Assembly (NCBI GenBank): GCA_013285855.1
Contig: JABDGW010000005.1
Coordinates: 1-61,541, forward strand
Length of the DNA stretch: 61,541 nt
Reading direction: 5' to 3'
From: Bacteroidota bacterium
GTDB taxonomy: Bacteria > Bacteroidota > Bacteroidia > Chitinophagales > Chitinophagaceae
In this document: positions 61,301-61,541 of the stretch, piece after piece
How the letters are laid out: the number at the start of each line of letters is the position of its first letter
How positions within the stretch are numbered: position 1 is the stretch's first letter
The notes under the pieces: model-generated
Told to the model about the DNA's origin: nothing
What the model saw: only the letters and a program-made list of their open reading frames with translations
Database searches by the model: none
Program-made: the position numbers and the translations under genes

Positions 61301-61541
61301 TCTCTTACCTAAATGCAGCGAGTGGAGCCTGACTGAAAAACTAGATAGAGAAAAGGAAGTTACAGGCATGTTTATGAGCGGGCATCCGCTTGACCATTTC
61401 AAGTTTGAATTAAAATATTACGGCATTACAAAACTTATTGACTTTAATGAAATAAAAGAATCAAATACGCTGGCCGCAGCAAACAGGGAAAAAAAATATA
61501 CGCATTGCAGGTTTGGTTACAGATGCTCAACACCGCATATC
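58353..61541 (+). CDS. dnaE: DNA polymerase III alpha subunit (3' end outside window, apparent frameshift)
   Basis: Replicative polymerase. ATG 58353 gives MQFSHLHVHTQYSLLDGA, the PHP domain with metal-binding His pairs, then NDSHYTEKEDYNAHDIL, GVFIGPGRGSAAGSVVAYCIGI, the catalytic MPDIDTDFDDEGR, GIHAAGIIIA, the finger/palm ALYRPGPM and AFNKSHSTCYALVAYQTAYLK. The frame stays open for about 1045 residues to the window end, but after the A8 run at 61489-61496 the frame no longer matches the family: the neighbouring frame from 61501 reads RIAGLVTDAQHRI, exactly the expected OB-fold segment. One A too many (A8 instead of A7) explains it. The first 3.1 kb are intact. Confidence 0.95.
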   Translation, partial: MQFSHLHVHTQYSLLDGAAGIDSLYKKAAKHNMPALAITDHGNMFGVFEFVKQAWNNTRVVGKDDKGNDIKEPVVKPIIGCEFYVVEDMHRKSFSKEQKDERYHQVLLAKNRKGYENLIKLTSLGFIEGYYSKYPRIDKPLIEKYHEGIIATTCCIGAYVPQAILHLSETQAEQEFQWWHNLFGDDYFIEIQRHNIPDQNKINTTLLKFAKKYNVPVIATNDSHYTEKEDYNAHDILLCINTGEKQSTPGFDDFVNDDMHVKNRRFKFPNDQFYFKSPEEMMETFNDVPHSLDNTNIIVDRVEALDLKKDILLPAFPVPPAFQTSDDKNLNQWNYLHHLTYEGAKKRYSEIDEALRERLDFELFTVKTMGFAGYFLIVSDFIKAGKERGVFIGPGRGSAAGSVVAYCIGITNIDPIKYNLLFERFLNPDRKTMPDIDTDFDDEGRQKVIDYVVEKYGRNQVAQIITYGTMAAKMSIKDVARVMDLPLSESNALTKMVPERIGTTLKKIFKAAIPGEQASEDRGEEFENIRKLREIYNGNDMRAQVLKEAERLEGNVRSMGIHAAGIIIAPKDLTELIPVATSKDSDLWVTQIDGSTIEEAGVLKMDFLGLRTLSILKTALELIKLYHNIEIDLDTLPLDDEKTFQLYQRGETNATFQFESAGMQKYLRELKPDKFDDLIAMNALYRPGPMAYIPQFVARKHGRENVVYDVPEMQEYLEETYGITVYQEQVMLLSQKLADFTKGQADILRKAMGKKDRKTLDKMKDSFIKGATAKGFKADVLEKIWRDWEAFAQYAFNKSHSTCYALVAYQTAYLKTYYPGEYMSAVLNHSGSIDKVTFHMEECKRMGLKVLGPDINESLKGFAVNAKGEIRFGLGGLKGVGDAAIESIIAERKKNGIYTDVFDFIKRISQRSVNKKSIESLANSGAFDCFKDVHRAQYFYTMPNDTITGIERIIRFGNTFQANKQQGANSLFGDTILPAIASPLLPKCSEWSLTEKLDREKEVTGMFMSGHPLDHFKFELKYYGITKLIDFNEIKESNTLAAANREKKYTHCRFGYRCSTPHI

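Overview
The window is AT-rich chromosomal DNA from a member of the Bacteroidota, most likely a relative of the Chitinophagaceae. The evidence is TAnnTTTG-type promoters, a type IX secretion sorting domain, a T9SS-style secretome, the futalosine menaquinone pathway (mqnB, mqnD), Y_Y_Y beta-propeller histidine kinases and the order of the ribosomal protein cluster. The family placement is inference; no rRNA or tRNA gene was seen.

Layout. 1-9.2 kb: the end of polA (5' end outside the window), small unknown proteins, a SMUG2-like uracil-DNA glycosylase, an LpxH-like phosphoesterase and a 1288-residue polytopic membrane protein with a Cache-like sensor. 9.5-17.5 kb: small lipoproteins, a LEA14-like protein, aroK, a 59-residue gene with its own terminator, a glutaryl-CoA-dehydrogenase-type enzyme, a stand-alone receiver, a MutS2-like protein without Smr domain and a YihY membrane protein. 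17.6-23.6 kb: an acetyltransferase, photolyase, mqnD/mqnB, two tandem PTPS-type pterin synthases with folE, and a KirBac potassium channel. 23.8-38.2 kb: a propeller histidine kinase with its LuxR-type regulator, a berberine-bridge-type flavoenzyme, two MFS carriers, small secreted proteins and a cyclic-nucleotide-domain histidine kinase next to a receiver fused to a cysteine-free thioredoxin-reductase-like flavoprotein. 38.4-50.9 kb: tag, then the S10-spc ribosomal operon from rpsJ to secY, closed by a strong terminator. 50.9-57.7 kb: a Lys-rich secreted protein, an ICMT-like methyltransferase, a DinB protein, a Wzx-like flippase, a three-gene cassette of unknown function and an NlpC/P60 lipoprotein. 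57.8-61.5 kb: a RusA-like nuclease and most of dnaE, which has an apparent one-base frameshift in an A8 run close to the window end.

The most unusual signals are non-coding. (1) Many short spacers inside the ribosomal operon, and at least two outside it, are almost wholly built of degenerate 7-nt (in two cases 8-nt) tandem units kept in register from stop codon to next start codon; several have a second half that resembles the reverse complement of the first. The unit sequence differs from spacer to spacer while period and position persist. (2) The only long spacer of the operon (290 nt between rpsJ and rplC) can fold into a row of hairpins, including a 12-bp and a 10-bp stem, and is a good candidate for a ribosomal-protein leader RNA. 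Protein-level points of interest are the cysteine-free REC/thioredoxin-reductase fusion with its kinase, the 1288-residue sensor-like protein, the duplicated-domain 688-residue protein with its DUF1360 and MCNCG-type neighbours, and the PTPS-PTPS-FolE pterin cluster.
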